The translations under genes and the position numbers were made by a program. From contig CH002336.1 of the NCBI GenBank assembly GCA_000149265.1, positions 232,368-296,367 of the forward strand: 64,000 nt of DNA, read 5' to 3'. A model generated the notes under the pieces. The model was not told the DNA's origin and searched no databases. It saw nothing but the letters and a program-made list of their open reading frames with translations. Of the stretch, positions 11,501 to 22,869 are shown in pieces. Position 1 is the first letter of the stretch, and each line of letters begins with the position of its first letter. The DNA comes from Ciona savignyi. Taxonomy: Eukaryota; Chordata; Ascidiacea; Phlebobranchia; Cionidae.

Positions 11501-13248
11501 TTATCCTGCAGTACCAACAACAATTCTTCGAGGGCCATACAACTTATTACTAATGGGTGAGGTCATTTTTAAAGATATTAAAGTTTAAAAAATTTAAATT
11601 CAAAATTAAAATAAATAAAAAAACGATCGTTACCAAATCAGCCACAAACTAAATACACAATGCATTAAGTTTCACACCTGAATTTATGATAAATTTTTGT
11701 ACCACAAGTGCTGCATATACATGTCACTATGTAAATAAAAGCAAAAGTATATTGTTTGTTTAAACAAATTTACTTTTTATTGTATTCTGCTTTTAACAAA
11801 TCTCATTTGGTGTAAAATAAAATCAAAGGTTTTATTATTGTTATTTCGCAGATGTCCATATGACTCTGGTATATCAGCCAGTATAACCACTGGAACAACA
11901 GGGAAAACAGCGAACACCACATCCTGCGTATCATTCCAACTCCCTCGGTCCACAAATGCTGAATGCTCCTCGCTTTATATCCACGTTACACTGATGCTAT
12001 GTGATTCTCGCCATCTACAGGTTGGTAATATGTTCTGGGTTGATGTTTTGCCGGGTAGCTTGTATGTAGGTGGTTTATTTGATCTTTCAGTGTATTCAAC
12101 TCACAACTTTGGACACAAGGTAACGATTGTACCCCTGCATTTTCTTACCCCATTGAAGATAGCAATTGTCAAAAATGTTACCATTGTATTTCGCAAATTT
12201 TTGTGGTTGGCATTTATGGACGTTTCCTTAATCCAGTGGATTAGACCAATAATAATTATTAAACAAGATCTTGGTTCTGAAAAACTAGCCCTGTTTTAAC
12301 ACCGCCCTGTGTGCCTCCCACCCCGATGAAAGCAGGAATGTTCTAGAAATGCGATCCAATTAAATTGTCTCTTTTCCCCACAGACCTGCCCATCCTCCCC
12401 ACTAATACAGAGATGCAAAACCCGCAGCAAGCGCTCCACTAACGTGGATGAATTTGACGTCGTCACCGGTCCCATCGCCGTCATCTCCGGCTCCTCTGGA
12501 AGACGGTTTATTGATCTTTGGGATGGTGATAGATATTCACCACTAGGTGTTGATGGATATCAACCACTAGGGGCAGATTGGGGTAGGAATTCTCCGGCTT
12601 ATGAGTTGCTGGGGAAATCGGAGAAGTCAACAGAATTTGGTAATTTTTTATGTACTTTGTAAAGACCTGCTTATTATTTATATGCTTGTAATGGGTGGAA
12701 AACTATTTTATCTAGAAGTAGAGCATCCATTCTTTCGAGTAAAAAAATTGCAGTGTTAATGTGGTGTGTGGGTGGTTCGGTTCAACGCTTTTAACTGTGA
12801 ATATTTAATGTGAACAGGTTTTACTTAACTGTAGGTAAAAAACTTTTTGTTTAAAAATATAGGTGTACTTATATACAGACTTCATATCCATTTATTTCCA
12901 TTGTTGTTGTAAGACTTCTTGCCCACACTAAAGTACAATTGCTTGAATTTTTTGGTTGGTTCTTTTATATCTTTGTTTGAAGCCTGGCTTTACTACGGTT
13001 TCAGAAGACCATTTATGCTCACAGTTGTGTGTTGCTACACCTATTACAGTGTGGGTGTAATTTATATTGATATATCCTTAAGTGACCAAGTTGATAATAA
13101 ATTTTTACTTTCCACAGGCAATCAGATGGAATACACCTGGTTCATTATTGGTACCACTGCCATCACCCTGTGTGTTATAGCACTGATAGTGGGCATTCTG
13201 CGTACAATTTTCCGCAATTGTTTCACTTCGAATGTGATGCAAAAATAG
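5565..13248 (+). CDS. EGF- and ZP-domain type I membrane protein
   Basis: Sixteen exons with consistent phases: 5565-5587, 5847-5908, 6361-6439, 6822-6905, 7386-7505, 7662-7760, 8079-8162, 8445-8564, 8800-8901, 9470-9753, 9985-10339, 10783-10960, 11459-11556, 11852-12020, 12384-12639, 13118-13248 (TAG). They sum to 2244 nt, or 747 residues. Residues 1-24 are a signal peptide (MFSVRLFCFSFLGICLW). About 28-350 are Cys-rich and EGF modules (CMCDDGWSGD twice; CKNGSTCVNDLITGFRCQC). About 355-630 form a ZP polymerisation domain beginning CEKNKIKISV. A furin-type RSKR site sits at about 633-636. A TM helix lies at about 711-734 (FIIGTTAITLCVIALIVGIL) with a short tail. ZP proteins are normally cut at such a site and assemble into extracellular filaments. 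Ascidian vitelline-coat proteins combine EGF and ZP domains, so an egg-coat role is possible but is an inference. An extra exon hidden by the gap at 11024-11123 cannot be excluded. Confidence 0.9.
6822..8901 (+). repeat. Tandem duplication of a three-exon EGF module
   Basis: Exons 4-6 (6822-6905, 7386-7505, 7662-7760) and exons 7-9 (8079-8162, 8445-8564, 8800-8901) are near copies: same lengths (84, 120, 99/102), same phases, and almost the same peptides (GDPECFPTMPQCVCVHG and GWSGDNCDMREIEGSSNE versus GWSGDKCDMREIEGSSNE). Intron stretches such as AATAAGTGTAAATTGTCATC are also shared. The event therefore duplicated a genomic block of about 1.2 kb and not only the exons. Confidence 0.9.
9166..9446 (-). 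mobile_element. tRNA-derived SINE, minus strand
   Basis: Near full-length copy of the most common SINE here. Read on the minus strand it has a tRNA-like head (GTGCGTCGCCTTTCAGCC, then a box B like GGTTCGAAACTGG), the body motif GTCCTTGGGCAAGGCAC, a central ACACACTCCAATAGCTC-like part and a tail GGGATAAACATGAATATC. It lies in intron 9 of the EGF-ZP gene and ends about 25 bases before the exon at 9470. Confidence 0.85.
10394..10620 (-). mobile_element. Non-LTR retroposon 3'-end fragment
   Basis: Minus-strand copy of the repeat whose plus-strand end reads ...TGGGGCAAAAAATGAATAAACTAAACTAAAC. Shared motifs are CACAGGAACAGG, ACACGTCATTAAAAAAGG and GCGGCCGCCAAACCTAGGCG, matched in reverse at 39560-39700 and 53910-54060. 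The AAACTAAACTAAAC tail is typical of a LINE or LINE-mobilised element. No reverse transcriptase is present. Confidence 0.6.
11024..11123. other. Assembly gap (100 N)
   Basis: Exactly 100 N, the usual placeholder for a gap of unknown size, inside intron 12 of the EGF-ZP gene. Both edges carry AATGTACAGCCAATATTTAA followed by a variant of CACTTTTT, so the flanks overlap or are a tandem repeat. Confidence 0.95.
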
Positions 13249-13619
13249 TTTATTGTTCTTTTCCAATACACTGTTCCTTTTGACGAGTTGTGGAATTATT
13301 TTATTTATTTTGAAACTGGGAAATTATGGGCCAGAGTGATGGATAAGTTTTAAGAGTGGTTGAAAACAAGACCGTTGCATTGAGTACTGTACTATTGTCA
13401 ATGCCAAAGGTCCAGTTAGTTTATTTTACCTGGAGCAATAATCTATATAAAATTACACAAAAAAAAACACTGCGATTTAAACTGTCTATATCAAACTCTG
13501 TTAATATAAGTACAGCCGGATGTGAGGTGGAGCAAATTTAGTGTAGTCACCAGTTTTAGAGGTTTAAATAAGGACAGAGGTCTAAATAAAACTGATTTTC
13601 ATTAAGCAGTTTAAAATCG
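13249..13619 (+). other. 3' flank of EGF-ZP gene
   Basis: No exon is seen. AATAAA at 13585-13590 is the best poly(A) signal candidate, about 340 bases after the stop. Confidence 0.4.
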
Positions 13620-13897
13620 ACCGACTGATTAGTCTAGTAGTTTAGTGTGCCGCCTTTCAGCCGAAGGGTTGCCGATTCAAAACTGGTCGGTCGTGTCCTT
13701 GGACAAGACACTTAATAGACATTGCCCGAACCCAGCAGCATATGGGCTTTACTAAATTAAGGAAATGTTTGAATCATACACAACACACTACAATAGCTCT
13801 GGTGACCCAACGGTGGGTGTGAGATGATCTTGCAATTGCCAGTGTGTTGACCCCCTTGGTTTTTCCATTCACTGGAATAAACATGAATATTCTATCC
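13620..13897 (+). mobile_element. tRNA-derived SINE, plus strand
   Basis: Full-length member: head GTCTAGTAGTTTAGTGTG, GCCTTTCAGCCGAAGGGTTG, degenerate box B, GTCCTTGGACAAGACACTTA, ATACACAACACACTACAATA, tail GGAATAAACATGAATATTC. It lies between two convergent genes. Confidence 0.85.
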
Positions 13898-14308
13898 ACT
13901 CCCGACCCACAGAAGTTCAGAACTAGTCCAACTGAGTAGGAATATTCCCCAACAATATTAACCTAAGCAATGTTTGTTTTAAGTACGTTAATGTAGCAAA
14001 TTTACCTATGTCTGCAACAGTGTAATTTATTTCACAATTTTCTGGATTGTGAAGTGAGAATGCATTATATCGCTATCTAGAGCTATTAAGTCTACAATTT
14101 AAAACCCCTTATTTACCCCATTTTCATAAAGTGATTATCACTGGTTATACAGCTTGGCAACCCAACCAAAGTCAATAAAACCAAATGTAATTAGCAAAAT
14201 TATTATAATAAGTGCAATTTGCGTAGGTAACATCACACGGTACAATGAAATAGGATGGTTTAAACTGAAATTGTTACAAAGCGATGTCTACTAGTATTTA
14301 CAAGATAA

Positions 14309-16147
14309 TTACAGTGCAGGAACAGCTTGCTGTTCAAGGTAAGTATCAGTTCTCGCACCTATCTTCAGCAACCTCTTGTTTTCACGGAGCAGTTCGTTTT
14401 GCACAAGCTCTGTTTCCTTGGCTGCTCCTCTGTACTTCCGCAGCATCCACTCGGCAGTGCTTCGTTGATTCTGAGCCTCGATCAGTTTGGCCTGTGCTGC
14501 GATAAACTTCTTCTTCAGCGTCGAATCTTTCTCATCCGCATCTGTGATCACCTCACGGACCTTCCCTGCGTTCCGAGCCTGGTGCTTGATGAACTGCTCT
14601 TCCAACTTCCGCACTGACTGCTCTTGACTCTTTCTGCCATACTCATGTTGTCGGCACTTCTGGTACAATTGATGATCGACCTCATTATCTCGTTGGACGA
14701 TTCTCGTAAAGGTCCGGAGAAGATCGTCATTCCTCCTCCTCACAAACTCGCGGTGGTTTTGGTCGAAAACTTTCTCCCAATTCTCCGTCCTTTCTTGGGA
14801 GGACTTCTGCCGAGCAGTTTGAACTTTCCGAAGCGCAACTTGCTTCCGAACAACATGAGATTGAACGTTGCGTTGATATTCTTTCTTCCTTTTATCCAAC
14901 TCTGCTGCTTCAGCAGCTTCCTGAAGCTTCTTCTGGGCAGCGATGTTTCCTTCCACCAGGTTTCTGTTGTCGGTGACCCTTCTGTCACCCTCTCTGCTAC
15001 GCTCCGACAGATGAGCCTTGGTGTTAGACAGTGTTGCGCTTGCCTGCCGTCTCCGGTTTTCCGACGATCGGTACACACTTTCGGATCGCTTTATTTTTTT
15101 GTCCAACTCTGCTTGATGGGCTTTATCTTCGTTAATGTACCTCTGTGCTTGGACACGTTCCTGCCTCTTGAACTCTGTATCCGACACCCTCCCTCTCATA
15201 GACTCCATGTTCATCTGGATGGAAAGGTTTGCAAGCTCTTTTGACAAGTTGTAAGTCTCGTTTTCCTTCCGTTTAAGCCGGTCTTCAAATTCCTGAGTCA
15301 ACTTCTGGATCTGATCCTTTCTTAGCTCCAACTCTGTAACTTTGGATCGATATTGCCGCTCGGCGTCGGTGATAAGGAGACGGTTCTTCCGAAGTTTGTC
15401 CTTCTTCTGCTGCAGATCCGAGTGAGCCTTCGTAATCCGCTGCTTCCGCCGCTCTTCTTTAGTATGAACCGCATCCGCACGAATTTTTTTTGTGTGTTCA
15501 ATTGACTCGTTTAATCTCTTCTCTTCCTCCAACATCTTCTTGCTCATGGAGCTCTCAAACTCCCGCATCATCCTCAAAACACTTCGTTTCTTCTTCATCA
15601 CATCACCTTCAACCCTCTTAAGCCCCCTTTCCTCCTGCTTGTGCTGCCACATATGATCTTCAATCACTTTCATTCTCTTCTCGAACTCTTTCTGATCGGC
15701 GGCGATGCGATTGGTCAACGCTACGACGGTTGTTGGCTCTTTATCGCTCTTTGCTCCATTGTTTGCCCGTGGTGATGTCACAGATGACTTGACGCTAAAA
15801 GTGTGGGTGTAGCGCTTGGAGTCGAGAAAACCAACAGGTCCAAGTGTTCTTTCATGATCTTTCAAAAACTTCGCATATTCGATTCCACTTTGTTTGAAGT
15901 CATAATCATTGACTTCCTTCTCCCCAGAGGCAAATCCAAGGACCGACGACCGTGGGCTTTTTGTGTCTTTTGACTTCGATAAAAATGGAAGGTTGACACT
16001 AGAAGGCCGGTTCATTAACTCATACCGGAATGTGACCTTCGGTTTGATTTCAAAAGGAAGATTGGTGACAGTGTGGTAGTCAGTAAGCGCTTTTGGTGAG
16101 CGATCTAAATAAGGCACGTGCATACCATGGCCCAAATGGGAAGGCAT
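14309..16147 (-). CDS. Intronless coiled-coil protein, function unknown
   Basis: One uninterrupted frame of 612 codons from the ATG at 16147 (MPSHLGHGMHVPYLDRSP) to the stop at 14309. Residues 1-150 are not coiled: they are Pro/Ser-rich with PFEIKPKVTFRYELMNRP and GPVGFLDSKRYTHTF. About 150-600 is extremely Lys/Glu/Arg/Gln-rich with heptad-like spacing and no Pro, that is a long coiled coil (KKKRSVLRMMREFESSMSKK, ELRKDQIQKLTQEFEDRLKR). Such proteins in chordates are often axonemal or cytoskeletal, but I recognise no family. An AG 8 bases before the ATG (GTAAATAG, minus strand) may be a trans-splice or 5'UTR acceptor. TTTATT at 14026-14031 is a possible minus-strand poly(A) signal. An intronless gene of this length among intron-rich neighbours could be an old retrogene. 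Confidence 0.85.
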   Translation of the reverse strand: MPSHLGHGMHVPYLDRSPKALTDYHTVTNLPFEIKPKVTFRYELMNRPSSVNLPFLSKSKDTKSPRSSVLGFASGEKEVNDYDFKQSGIEYAKFLKDHERTLGPVGFLDSKRYTHTFSVKSSVTSPRANNGAKSDKEPTTVVALTNRIAADQKEFEKRMKVIEDHMWQHKQEERGLKRVEGDVMKKKRSVLRMMREFESSMSKKMLEEEKRLNESIEHTKKIRADAVHTKEERRKQRITKAHSDLQQKKDKLRKNRLLITDAERQYRSKVTELELRKDQIQKLTQEFEDRLKRKENETYNLSKELANLSIQMNMESMRGRVSDTEFKRQERVQAQRYINEDKAHQAELDKKIKRSESVYRSSENRRRQASATLSNTKAHLSERSREGDRRVTDNRNLVEGNIAAQKKLQEAAEAAELDKRKKEYQRNVQSHVVRKQVALRKVQTARQKSSQERTENWEKVFDQNHREFVRRRNDDLLRTFTRIVQRDNEVDHQLYQKCRQHEYGRKSQEQSVRKLEEQFIKHQARNAGKVREVITDADEKDSTLKKKFIAAQAKLIEAQNQRSTAEWMLRKYRGAAKETELVQNELLRENKRLLKIGARTDTYLEQQAVPAL

Positions 16148-16153
16148 GATCAA

Positions 16154-16915
16154 AGCTATTTACAAGGTGCCTATGAAATGTTGAAAATGGTTAGTGGATA
16201 GTAATAATATTTGTATTAAATGAATACTGCATTTACTGTTTTTAAACCAAATCAAGCCTTTAACATACTTAATCACCTTGCAACTAACAGGTTAAGTGGA
16301 TTCAACTACCAAGATTATATTCCATTTCAATCTGGTATTAGGGTTGCAAATTCGAACCCCTGGAATCTAGATTGATTGTTGTAAATCCAAAATTTCAAAT
16401 CTGATTCAATACTACAAAAAAAATATAGTGTAATACACTACAATCTACTATAGTGCATCCCGGGCTACCATTGAGCCGTTTAAACAATTAAGACTGTTTC
16501 GTTTATTCGTAAATTTGATTAAATGAAATCTCGAGCTCCAGTGACAGGTAAATATATTTAGTAAATTTACTTAAGCTTTCAAGACTTTGTTTAAAATTTG
16601 TGTCAATAGTAACGAGCCAGACTGCTATAAACCCAAGCAAAGAAAAATAATTTAAATTCTGATAATAAATAGTATGTAGACATTTTCTCAAGTCCACCGA
16701 CCCACATATTACCATGAACAAAATCTCATCCAATTCCATCGAAATTCGTTAATGAATAACAATCAGTATCTACTGCACACTAATCATTAATCTCTTTTCA
16801 ACTTTTTTTAATAATCATTTTAATCTGCTATCCAACACAACAGCAAACCACTTATTTTTAAATGCATGTTTTTTTCTTGCTAATTTTATAAAACTTAATA
16901 AAAACATAAGTCTGT
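16154..16915. other. Upstream region of coiled-coil gene
   Basis: AT-rich, no supported exon. It should contain the promoter of the minus-strand gene starting at 16147; no core element stands out. Confidence 0.4.
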
Positions 16916-17190
16916 CTAAATAGCTTAATGGGTCAGTCGGTCACCTTTCAGCAGAAAAGTTGCAGACTCAAAATCAGTCTCTCACTAGTCACTTGTGTCC
17001 ACAACACTTAGCAGGCATTACTTAAACACTGTGGTTTAATGAGTTCTATCAAAATTAAAACAATGTTTATTATATATACACAACAAACTGCAATAGTGTT
17101 AGTAACCCGATTGTGTATGCGCTGGGTAATCTGTTGATTGCCTGAGTCTTACATTTTCCCATTGACAGGGATAAAAACTGAATATCTCAT
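16916..17190 (+). mobile_element. Old, diverged SINE copy
   Basis: Recognisable by CACCTTTCAGCAGAAAAGTTGC, CACTTGTGTCCACAACACTTAG, TACACAACAAACTGCAATAG and TTTTCCCATTGACAGGGATAAA. It is much more diverged than the copies in the right half of the window. Confidence 0.7.
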
Positions 17191-17836
17191 CAAAAACATG
17201 AAAAATAGCTTGTTTTTAAAAAATCAATCACATGAGGAAATATTTAATAACATAAACTATTTTAGTTGCACTAAAAAAATTTAATACAATCCTTTTACGT
17301 TCCTCCCACGTATGTCTCTATAATATGACCTTGTTGCTACTCTATCACTTCATAATGGCCATTCTTATCTCACAGAGCCATTCATTCAAACAATGAACTG
17401 GTTTCGAATGTCAACAGAACACGGCTATTGCTTTGTGTAAACCTACATTTAAACACCCAAGAATAATAAAAGTCACAAAGAATCAATTCTGTTTAAACCT
17501 CACAAAACACAACCATCTATTGTTATAACAATAATAATATAGACACAAAGAGTAAATTACTGGCCATTTAATTATCGTTCGATGAAGTATGGACAAAAAG
17601 ACTTAAAAACAATTGCCCTGTATGTACATATACTGATACATGCATTATACCTATAACTACAATATGATTATAAATCAACAATGAGAAAGATATTAAATAT
17701 GGTTACGTCTAGCTAAATTAGGGTAACACCCGCTGAGTACCGGCACCTTGCTTAGGGACTCGATTGACGTGGCAGCGGCTGGTTTTGTATCCATTACCTT
17801 CCAATCTAGCCGATAGAATGGGTACCGAAGTTATCC

Positions 17837-17994
17837 ACTCAGCTACAGTGTCTTTACTGTCTTATCAATATGCTTAATGCTTTCTTATCAGTAACGCCAG
17901 CTAAATTGTGTGTTAACTCAGCTACAGTGTCTTTACTGTCTTATCAATATGCTTGATGCTTTCTTATCAGTAACGCCAGCTAAATTGTGTGTTG
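17837..17994. repeat. 79-bp perfect-to-near tandem duplication
   Basis: The unit ACTCAGCTACAGTGTCTTTA...CTAAATTGTGTGTT occurs twice back to back with one visible substitution (GCTTAATGC versus GCTTGATGC), so it is recent. Confidence 0.9.
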
Positions 17995-19889
17995 TATATG
18001 GTAAAACCATTGCATTAAATTTAGTACAGCCCATTGGGCAACTGGGTCTAAGCAATTGGAGTTAAGTAACAGGGCCTAGGCAAATATGGAATAGTAGGCG
18101 GTTGGTTTAATCTTAACGAACTGTGGGCAAAGTAATCAGAAGATTACCTGTTTTATTGACTGTTTTGTTTAACCACGGCAATGAACATGAATATCCTGCC
18201 CTAAGGATTTCAATTTAAAACCAAACCGTTATTTGTGAAACACTACTTACATAAGCGTATACCGAAAATACTTTTATGGTATATAATAGTAGGACACTAA
18301 AGAAACGCGTAGTAAAAACACACTCAAGCCTTTTACGTTCGTATGTGCGCAGGGGCTTTTGGGCATAAGACTAAATTACAACAACATGAAACAAGTACTA
18401 CGCAGTGGGAAACATTAAATAATTACATCACGTTGAACACATAGCAATTTTAGCGTCCCTAGCAGCACGTAACGCATCGCTGCGCTGTTTCACTACGCAT
18501 GGGTACGTTTACCGCAAGCATATTTTATTAATATCTCATAATAAAGTTGAACTTTGTTCTTGAGATAATTTGTTACCTAATCCTTTGTTTTTTTGCTTAA
18601 TGTATTTTTTAATCAACTACCGAGTACCGGCGTATATATTAGATATATTCCTTTTTACGTCTTTATTTACGATCATTTCATTACGTTCTTTCGTGTTTTT
18701 TTCCGAATAGTTTTATTGGAAAATAATACCAGAGCTGGTGTTTGTTTGTAAATGATTAAATAAGTTTTTACCAGCATTAGCTAACAATTTTTATTTGCTT
18801 AATTTTTAAAAAGTGCTGAAATACGAATCTACATTTTAGCCGCCCCCGTTTGGAACGCTTGTGCCACGCAAGGACGCAGCAGCGCTTGTTTACGTGTAGA
18901 TTGTTTCCCTTGTAGCCAGAAATCCAATACTGTTTCCTCGAATTATATCTTTTGGGGTTGAAGATTTGGATCTTTTCATTTTGGATAAGGAGGCTCCAAG
19001 ACTAGTTAACCATAGGGGTTGTATCGGCAACTTCGTGACCTTTAAGTTCAGAAAAGTATTATTGTTGTTTTGTGACTGCATTTTTTCGATGTGCATATAC
19101 CGGTATTTAAAAAATCCATTAATTAAAGTTAATTGAACTGGTTAGATAGCATCTTGTGCGTCTTTAGTTTAGCCTATGTAGGAAGTCATCACCAAAGTTA
19201 AACTTTTCTTTATTTCTAAGCTTAAACATATTGGAAATCAGACAAATATCTTAAACTGCCAAATTTACAGTACAGAGTTTATAACATTGGCCACTTGCTA
19301 AATCTTTGTATTTTTGTTACAGATTAGATGAATCAAGGAACGTAGAATGTTAAGCATGAAAACTCTACATTAATTTCTGTAATTTTTATTAATTTATCAA
19401 TTTATTATTTGCCACAAAAAGAACACAAAAAATGAGGGTAAGGCTTTAGACCTATATGTGTTTATGATTTATGTAAACATAGACTCTTTATACATTGCAT
19501 GCAACCATGTAAATAGCAAATCGTTTATGTGATAGTTTTTTAGTCTTCTGATCCATTGTATGGGCTTCACTAATTCGCGGGACAACACACTATTCTGCAG
19601 GACAGTGGGAAGAGGGACAAAGTGGTATTTAGTCATTAACACAAGCGGGTTAGGGTAATAGTATATTTTAAAGGGTACGGGTTATATCATGATATAACCT
19701 TCATGTGCCGGTCGTATTAGGGACAAAATTATTTCTTTCCGCTCTTGATATACCTTGTCCCGCTCACAATCTAGAATGTTGTCCAGCCTTACTGTCCCGC
19801 AGATTAGTGAAGCCCCAATGTATTAACTAGATATATTGATAAATTGTAATTCTTTTATTCTCAGTGAAATCAATAAATATGATTTTACC

Positions 19890-20110
19890 CATGTGTGTTG
19901 CCGAGTTGTAGGTGAGACCGCCAATCGAAAAGTTGCATGTTCAAACCATCTACATGAGTGACTTTGGCCAGTCACTATGCAGACACTGCTTTAACACAGT
20001 CAATTCTAGTGGGTTGTGAACAAATGTTGAGCTATGTTATCAAATACAAGTATACAACACACTCATCTTTGGTAACTGGATAGTGGGAAAATAATAATGT
20101 GAATAACTGT
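19890..20110 (+). mobile_element. Old, diverged SINE copy
   Basis: Weak but colinear matches to the local SINE: GAGACCGCCAATCGAAAAGTTGCATGTTCAAACC head, CAGACACTGC, GTGGGTTGTGAAC, TATACAACACACT. Confidence 0.5.
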
Positions 20111-20897
20111 CAAACCCAGTACTTTGATTTCCCCAATTAGTTAGTTTTCCTAAGATGTATGTATAAATTATTTATTTTAAAATTGCCCACATGTAAAGAC
20201 CAGGATACAAATGATGCAGCCATTCTGTAGTAGTTTGTCTTAATGACTTTTATTTTTCTCCACTTATTTAAATATTTTTCATATATGTGTAGGTAGAAAA
20301 CATTACTTAGCAGTTAATTATGTTGCAGTAATCAATCAATCTGAATAAAGTACTTTTAAAAAATCGTTAACTTGTCTAGTTTTATCCTCAATTTAAAATA
20401 CCAAAGATCATGTTTAAATACATCTGAATTTTACACCGACAGTTCTTAACACACCATTAAGTAATCCACTTAATCAAATGTTAATTATCCTTTGTGTTTG
20501 TATATTCCCACCCTTGAGTACAGTTTTATTGTTTTTAATTAGTCTCTACACGGGGATAAACATGAATATCCTATCCTATTTATTTCAACAAAACATTTGT
20601 TGTATTAAGCAGCAGCATCAATTAATATCTCATTTCAGATTTCCACAGTAATGTGGCATTAAACGCAATGTGCAGTCAAATTCCTTTCCCCTTTTGTTAT
20701 TAACGTATATCATATCGCTTGACTAATTTTAATCTTCTTGCAAATACTGAATAAAGTTTAAATCTTATGGCAATTACAAAATAAAATTTGAATCTTCGGC
20801 AATTATGGATTTAAAAGTAATAAAATCACAGCTGTGTTTTATATTTTGTTTAACAAAAAAAGCAAAGGACATGATATAACAATCCATCATTCCACAG

Positions 20898-22622
20898 GAG
20901 TCACCACCAATAACATCAATCTCATCTGAAGATTTCAAGAAAGAAAATACTGAAGGTGTAATATTTTGTATCATATTGACAACATCATTAAAAGTTTTCC
21001 ACAGTCTGCTGTATTAATATTAACCACACTGTATAAACTCGAGTAAATTAGATTGGACATTATTAGTTTTAGGATTGGGTGGATAAACGACATCCTACCC
21101 ACAAAGGCACAAGGATATACTATGAATCTACCATCCACTAACATCAAGCAATTCTTGGTGAATAAAGTCTGGCTTTTTAATCACAACAATATAGATGCGT
21201 CAACCACCCACCAATGTCCAGCAATACCTTATACTGGTGGATTAAAACTTGGCTTTACTTCTATAAGGATATTACTATATTGATTAACCATGCACTATAG
21301 TACGTCTGTAACCCTACTTTGTTTTTATGAGTTAACTAGTTTTTTGTAATTTAGGGTACTATAATGATCCTTATATGAATACATATTTATTACAAATTTA
21401 ATCAAACATTATTTTATAATATATATATTACAACAGAAACACAACCCCCACCCAGCGGATTGTTTTGGAGGATGGGCAGTGGGATGGTTAATCTAACTAA
21501 AGGAGCTGTTGGGGGTACAGTGGGGTTGGGAGTGGGAGCTGTCAAACTTGTAGCCAGCACCTCATATGGGGTAGTGTCCAAGGTAAGAATATCATTTAAA
21601 GACTAACGACATAACAATATGACAGGATTAGACAATTTTTCCTGTGAATGAGCAAACAAGCAATGTTGTTGCATTACAAATTGTCAGAATATCTCCTATC
21701 CACATTACTGAAGCCATTGCATTGTATTGTATAAAATGGAGAGTCTCCTTTAGTTACTATCGCCCCTTTATCCACTAAGTTTAATGTCTGTCAAGTGCCT
21801 CGGTCAAGAACACTACCGACTGAGCCTTACAGTGATCCCACAACATTTTGGCTTCCTACAGACTGCTGAGGCTCTTATTGATTTAAGAGATATTAGGTTG
21901 TGTAACTGGGTGTGTACAAAATTGTTGTTAAACTTTTTACTTTAAATAATATTATGTATGTTTTTAAACTTATTTCGGAATACGTATCGGTATCTTTTAA
22001 CATTGTAATTGAATATTTACTGCAGATTGTAATAGATTTCAATCATACCTTTCTAGTTAATTGTGTTTACTACGAAATGCTATGATTAGTATTCTAAAGG
22101 CATATTGATTTAAGTTTTTTGTTCTTATTATTAGTGCTGATGGATGGAGGTGTGTTTTCTATCTTGATGGGAGAAAAAATACCCATTTTATACAAAGTTG
22201 TGACAGTAAACCTCCTAGGTAGAAGTTTATCTGTTATCGTAAAATACCTTTTAAACCATTTACCGAAGCAATTACAGTATGCTTCATAGGGTAGAGAAAT
22301 TTATTAATATTTGTTTAACCTACCAAATGACCTTATTTTGGTTTGGTGCAACGTCAATAAAGTGCCTTGCTTAAGTAGAGGCAAATGGCTGAGTTTGATT
22401 CACCCACCAACTAGTAGCCCCATAAGCTATCTTTTAAACGTAAAAGCATATTTACAGACGGCTGAAGTTGGGGTCAATGCTACAAAGGCAGTTGCTGGAA
22501 AAGGCTATGATGTCATGTCTGGGGGTGTGTCTGTTGTATCTGGGGGTGTGTCGTCGGTCACCTCAAGGCTCCCTTCTGTACCTCTGCCTTCCATGTCCAG
22601 TAAAAAAGACAAGACCGAATGA
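20898..22622 (+). CDS. TMEM263: TMEM263 homologue (last three coding exons)
   Basis: Exons 20898-20955, 21437-21582 and 22458-22622 (TGA) join in phase and encode 122 residues; the initiating exon is not identified. The order of features is that of TMEM263 (C12orf23): an acidic/Pro-rich start (ESPPITSISSEDFKKENTEE), then a Gly-rich hydrophobic segment (MVNLTKGAVGGTVGLGVGAV), a second Gly/Val repeat (GYDVMSGGVSVVSGGVSSV), and a basic end KKDKTE like the vertebrate KKDKSD. Vertebrate TMEM263 is a small membrane protein of about 116 residues linked to skeletal growth; its biochemical role is not settled. The exon at 20898 is the least certain, supported by phase and composition. Confidence 0.85.
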
Positions 22623-22869
22623 AACTTTTAAACTTTAGGTGTTAGGGGGATTCCCTGGTTTTTTTATAGAAGCTACTTTGGTGTATGATGCAATAATAGT
22701 GACTGTATATAGTACAATGTATATTGTAGTAACTGATATGTAAGGTTAGTACAAAAGTATTAGCTTCCAATCATACGTGGTTTAGCAATAATAACTTTCA
22801 TTTACCTTTTGGATCTTTTTACAGTTACTCAAAGTAACAGAGGCCTGACATTTGTAAATACAACAAAAA

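Larger units (their letters stand above)
17191..20897. other. Intergenic/intronic stretch upstream of TMEM263 exons
   Basis: No coding exon is supported. Contents: a 79-bp tandem duplication (17837-17994), a degenerate SINE remnant at about 18000-18200, an old SINE at 19890-20110, and an isolated SINE tail at 20545-20580 (CACGGGGATAAACATGAATA). The missing first exon(s) of TMEM263 probably lie here or in the unsequenced 5' direction. ATGAGG|GTAAGG at 19432 has the right phase but is too short to trust. Confidence 0.4.

Noticed and set aside
13620-13700. tRNA genes at the SINE heads
   Set aside because: A- and B-box-like motifs are present but no intact cloverleaf, and the sequence continues into the SINE body in all copies.
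16148-16153. Two extra codons at the start of the coiled-coil frame (TTG start)
   Set aside because: TTG is not a plausible start here; the first ATG is at 16147.
18890-19096. 68-residue minus-strand ORF with MKRSKSSTPKDIIRG
   Set aside because: Isolated, no splice or homology support, and composition fits chance in AT-rich sequence.
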